From positions 62,001-126,000 of the forward strand of contig NZ_JBDIVE010000009.1 in NCBI RefSeq assembly GCF_039631295.1: a stretch of 64,000 nt of DNA, in the 5' to 3' direction. A program made the position numbers and the translations under genes. The notes under the pieces were generated by a model. The model saw only the letters and a list, made by a program, of their open reading frames with translations. It was not told the origin of the DNA and did no database searches. Origin of the DNA: Viridibacterium sediminicola. Its GTDB lineage: Bacteria > Pseudomonadota > Gammaproteobacteria > Burkholderiales > Rhodocyclaceae. Positions 61,023 through 64,000 of this stretch are shown one piece after another; within the stretch, counting starts at the first letter, position 1; every line of letters starts with the position of its first letter.

Positions 61023-62795
61023 TCAGGGCGCAAATTCTACCTGCAGGGCGTCGCGGATGCGTGCGACGACGCCGGCCCAGTCACCGGGGGCTTGCTGCCG
61101 GAATAGACGGGCGCCGGGGTACCAGGGGCTGTCTTCACGTTTCAGCTGCCAGCGCCAGTCCGGCGCAAATGAGAGCATCAGCCAGAGCTTTTTGCCGAGG
61201 GCGCCGGCCAGGTGGGCGACGAAGGTATCTGTGCTGATCACCACGTCACATAGCGCTGCCAGTGCAGCATTGTCGGCGAAATCGTCGATCTGCTCCCCGA
61301 AGACCAGAATCTCTGGATGTGCGGCAAGAATGGGTTGATCGATCTCGCGGATGTCGCGTTGCAGGCACACGAAACTGAACTGCCCGACAAGGGCAGGTAG
61401 TAACTGTTCCAAGCGCATCGAGCGCTGTCGGTCATTGGGGTAATGCGGATTGCCCGACCAGGTCAGGCCGATAATGGGTTTGCCCTGAGGCAGGCGTGCG
61501 CGCCAATGTTTCAGTCGATCATGTGTGGCTGAAAGATAGGGTGTGCATCCCGGAATGCTGGGCTGAAGGGCTTGTAAGGCCAGTGGCAAGCTCATCAGTG
61601 GGCATTGCAAGTCATGCTCGGGCAGGGGGGCGTCGCTTGCATGTAGTACGACGTTCTCTATTTGGGCTAGCAAACCGTGCAGCTTGCGTGTGACGCTGAA
61701 GGTGATGCTTGCTGCGCCTTGCTTTGTGAGTAATGGCAGATAGCGACAGAACTGCAGTGTATCGCCCAGGCCCTGTTCGGCATGGACCAGCAAACGGCGC
61801 CCTGCAAGAGGCGTCTCGCCAAGCCATAGTGGTTGCGTGTAGGCAAGCAGGCTGGCTTGTTCGGGGCGTTGGCGACGGCATTCGTGGGCGAGCCAGCCGT
61901 TGCTGAAATCCCCTTTTAACAGCAGTAGCTGGGCGCGGTTCCAGCGCAGTTGGTAGGCGTCGGCCGCCTGCGGTCGCAAGCTTAGGCAGTGCTCGTAATC
62001 AGCTAGTGCAGCGTCGACCTGGTTGAGTTCGGCCAGTGCGTGGGCTCGGTTCTGCAGGGCTTCGTAATGCTCCGCATGTTGGCTCAGCGCCTGCTCGCAG
62101 TAGCGAATGGCTTCAAGCGGGCGATCCAGCTGGGTGAGTGCGTTGGCAAGATTGCTCAGGATGGCCGCTTCATCCGGCGCCCGCTGCAATGCTGCCAGAT
62201 AGCTCTGGCAGGCTTCTTCGCGCAGGCGCAAGGCGAGCTGGGCATTGCCGCAGGCATTGAGCAGGGCGGGCTCAGCGGGGTGGCGCTGCAGTGCATCGCG
62301 AATGTAGTTCAGCGCTGCGGGGGCGCGTTCGAGCTTGAGCAGGGTGTCGACATAGCCGCAGATGAGGGTGATGTCGTCGGGCGTCTCGGCAAGTGCCGCC
62401 TGGTGCTGTGCGAGGCTCTCGTGCCAGCGGCCCAGGCCGTGCAAGGCGCGAGCGTGTGCGGCGCTGATGGCGGCATTCGCATCCAGCGCGGCAGCACGCT
62501 GTAGTGCGTTGAGCGCTTCCGCATAGCGCTCAGCCAGATTCAGCCCCAGACCCAAATTGAGCCAGGCATTGGCGTTGTCGGGATTGCTTGCCAGCACTTG
62601 TTGGCACAGCGTAATGGCTTCCGCATGCTGCCGCTGGGCGAGCAAGACGGCCGCCAGATTCACCTGGATCGATTCGCGGTCGGGCGCCAGACTGAGCGCT
62701 TCGCGCAGTAATGTTTCAGCTTGTGGCCAGGCGGTGCGCGCCTGTTCTTCGAGTGCGGCAAGGAACAGCGTTTTGGCGCGTTGCAGGGCGTCCAT
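61023..62795 (-). CDS. TPR protein with GT9-like C-terminal domain (paralogue 3, inverted)
   Basis: A 590-residue paralogue in the opposite direction, with a longer TPR region (about residues 1-300, eight or more repeats such as 'ANAWLNLGLGLNLAERYAEAL'). The C-terminal domain has 'LVHAEQGLGDTLQ', 'IGLTWSGNPHYPNDRQRS', 'VVISTDTFVAHLAG' and 'DSPWYPGARLFRQ'. Here the usual Cys of the other two copies is Thr-Asp (STDTFVAH), closer to the DxGxxH motif of heptosyltransferases. It starts 14 nt after the proB stop, so it probably rides on the obg-proB transcript. The function is unknown. Confidence 0.75.
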   Translation of the reverse strand: MDALQRAKTLFLAALEEQARTAWPQAETLLREALSLAPDRESIQVNLAAVLLAQRQHAEAITLCQQVLASNPDNANAWLNLGLGLNLAERYAEALNALQRAAALDANAAISAAHARALHGLGRWHESLAQHQAALAETPDDITLICGYVDTLLKLERAPAALNYIRDALQRHPAEPALLNACGNAQLALRLREEACQSYLAALQRAPDEAAILSNLANALTQLDRPLEAIRYCEQALSQHAEHYEALQNRAHALAELNQVDAALADYEHCLSLRPQAADAYQLRWNRAQLLLLKGDFSNGWLAHECRRQRPEQASLLAYTQPLWLGETPLAGRRLLVHAEQGLGDTLQFCRYLPLLTKQGAASITFSVTRKLHGLLAQIENVVLHASDAPLPEHDLQCPLMSLPLALQALQPSIPGCTPYLSATHDRLKHWRARLPQGKPIIGLTWSGNPHYPNDRQRSMRLEQLLPALVGQFSFVCLQRDIREIDQPILAAHPEILVFGEQIDDFADNAALAALCDVVISTDTFVAHLAGALGKKLWLMLSFAPDWRWQLKREDSPWYPGARLFRQQAPGDWAGVVARIRDALQVEFAP

Positions 62796-62809
62796 GCCGC
62801 GTATGCGTG

Positions 62810-63925
62810 TCAGCGCAGGACCAGATTGTCGCGGTGGATCAGCTCCGGCTCTTCGATGTAGCCGAGCAGGGACTCGATCTCGCTGGAGGCATGGCCGGCG
62901 ATGCGGCGCGCTTCGGAGCTGCTGTAGTTGCTGAGTCCGCGTGCGATTTCGATGCCGGCGCTGTTACGGCAGGCAATCACCGCGCCGCGCTCGAAGTCGC
63001 CATCGACAGCAGTCACGCCAATCGGCAACAAGCTGGCACCGTTGCCCAGCGCTTTGCTGGCGCCCGCGTCGAGCTTGAAACTGCCGGCCAGTTGCAGATG
63101 GTCGGCCATCCATTGCTTGCGCGCCGCTAGCGGGGTGCTGCTGGCGTAGAGCAGGGTGCCGAGGGATTCCCCGGCGGCCAGGCGCAGCAGCGGATCGGTC
63201 TCGCGCCCGGAGGCGATCAGGGTGTGCGCGCCGCTGCTGGCCGCGCGTTGTGCGGCGCGGATCTTGGTGATCATGCCGCCGCGCGAGATGCCACTGCCGG
63301 CGCCGCCGGCCATCGCCTCGTATTGCGTGTCTTCGGCACGGCCTTCGCTGATCAGCGTGGCAGCCGGGTCTTTGCGCGGGTCGGCCGTGTAGAGGCCGCG
63401 CTGGTCGGTGAGGATGATCAGCGCATCGGCTTCGATCAGATTGGCGACCAGGGCACCGAGGGTGTCGTTGTCGCCGAACTTGATTTCATCGGTGACGACG
63501 GTGTCATTCTCGTTGATGATCGGCACCACGCCCAGCGACAGCAGGGTGGCGAGCGTCGAGCGTGCGTTCAGATAGCGCAGGCGATCCGCAAGGTCAGCGT
63601 GGGTGAGCAGGATCTGCGCGGTTTTCAGTCCGTGCTGCGCGAAAGCGCCTTCGTACGCTTGCGCCAGACCCATTTGGCCGACGGCGGCAGCTGCTTGCAA
63701 GGCGTGGGTTTCGTTCGGCCGCTCGGTCCAGCCCAGGCGCTGCATGCCGGCGGCAATGGCGCCGCTGGAGACCAGCACGATTTCGCGTTCCTGCTTGCGC
63801 AGCTCGGCAATTTGGCGTGCCCAGCCGGCGATGGCTGCGAGGTCCAGGCCGGCACCGTTGTTGGTGACCAGCGCGCTGCCGACTTTGACGACAAGGCGGC
63901 GGGCATTACTGATGGTTTCACGCAT
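62810..63925 (-). CDS. proB: Glutamate 5-kinase
   Basis: A 371-residue glutamate 5-kinase, the first enzyme of proline synthesis. The amino acid kinase domain (about 1-260) shows 'LVVKVGSALVTNNG', 'VSSGAIAAGM', 'INENDTVVTDEIKFGDND' (in parts) and 'GGMITKIRAAQRAASSG'. The C-terminal PUA domain (about 280-360) includes 'DGDFERGAVIAC' and 'IARGLSNYSS'. It follows obg by 25 nt, the usual betaproteobacterial arrangement. Confidence 0.96.
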   Translation of the reverse strand: MRETISNARRLVVKVGSALVTNNGAGLDLAAIAGWARQIAELRKQEREIVLVSSGAIAAGMQRLGWTERPNETHALQAAAAVGQMGLAQAYEGAFAQHGLKTAQILLTHADLADRLRYLNARSTLATLLSLGVVPIINENDTVVTDEIKFGDNDTLGALVANLIEADALIILTDQRGLYTADPRKDPAATLISEGRAEDTQYEAMAGGAGSGISRGGMITKIRAAQRAASSGAHTLIASGRETDPLLRLAAGESLGTLLYASSTPLAARKQWMADHLQLAGSFKLDAGASKALGNGASLLPIGVTAVDGDFERGAVIACRNSAGIEIARGLSNYSSSEARRIAGHASSEIESLLGYIEEPELIHRDNLVLR

Positions 63926-63951
63926 GCGCGGGGTACTCGTATTCCAGTCGG

Positions 63952-64000
63952 TCAGTCACGGACGTAGATGATCTCGCCTTCGAAATCATCGTCGTCGTCT
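63952..64000 (-). CDS. obgE: Obg GTPase, C-terminal end (cut by window)
   Basis: Only the last 15 codons are visible, reading an acidic run of five Asp then 'FEGEIIYVRD' and a stop. An acidic tail ending in a short hydrophobic strand, immediately upstream of proB on the same strand, is typical of ObgE/CgtA in betaproteobacteria. The call rests on that tail and on synteny. Confidence 0.65.
   Translation of the reverse strand, partial: DDDDDFEGEIIYVRD

Noticed and set aside
1..64000. CRISPR arrays, insertion sequences, prophage, tRNA or rRNA genes
   Set aside because: I looked for repeated spacers, terminal inverted repeats with transposases, integrases and cloverleaf-like sequence in the gaps and saw none.

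Overview
The window reads as chromosomal DNA of a high-GC Gram-negative bacterium, most likely a betaproteobacterium (Rhodocyclales-like is my best guess). The evidence is the obg-proB pair at the right edge, the ubiC-ubiA pair, a class I fructose-bisphosphatase, a 16-strand-type porin, a PiT/DUF47 pair, TRAP transport with CoA-ester catabolism, and a flagellar assembly factor. I saw no rRNA or tRNA gene, CRISPR array, insertion sequence, phage gene or plasmid origin. Coding density is about 93 percent, with 57 supported coding regions, the first and last cut by the window edges.

Layout. 1-7967 (+) is a fatty-acid beta-oxidation operon: TetR regulator, FadE-like dehydrogenase, thiolase, bifunctional FadB/J protein, thioesterase and FadL-like porin, with 4-nt stop/start overlaps. 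7972-12777 holds a YdcF-like envelope protein, a DUF2802/SPOR pair, and a membrane protein with a LytS/LytR-type two-component system. 12788-19097 (-) holds a GT-A-like protein, fatty acid cis/trans isomerase, a soluble FIST-domain chemotaxis transducer and a PheC-like periplasmic protein. 19456-26758 is mainly housekeeping: fliW, ridA, a GNAT, recG, an HDOD protein, ubiC, ubiA, tldD. 26790-29191 (-) is a signalling trio: response regulator, CheC-like phosphatase, diguanylate cyclase. 29340-30971 (-) is a phosphate transporter with its DUF47 partner.

31083-39331 is the most intriguing block: a LysR gene diverging from a seven-gene operon (TRAP DctP-DctQ-DctM, MaoC/HTD2-like hydratase, CaiB-type CoA-transferase, CitE-like lyase, fumarase/aspartase-superfamily lyase). 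The logic matches the ict-ich-ccl route for itaconate-type C5 dicarboxylates, but with an extra lyase whose active-site motif is non-canonical, so the imported substrate may be a larger or substituted dicarboxylate. It is followed by an orphan assimilatory nitrate reductase with a structured leader, and by dps.

42958-50484 holds a polysaccharide deacetylase and a TetR-controlled RND efflux operon with a clear AcrR-type operator. 50533-57789 holds a TfoX-like protein, dadA, fbp, msrA, tcdA, cbiX, an orphan oligogalacturonate lyase and a porin, the last two each followed by a strong intrinsic terminator. 57875-62795 carries three paralogous TPR proteins with GT9-like C-termini, two head-to-tail and one inverted behind proB. 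Several loci (cti, RND pump, FadL, YdcF, SPOR) concern the envelope and its response to hydrophobic compounds. All family assignments were made by reading motifs; no database search was run.
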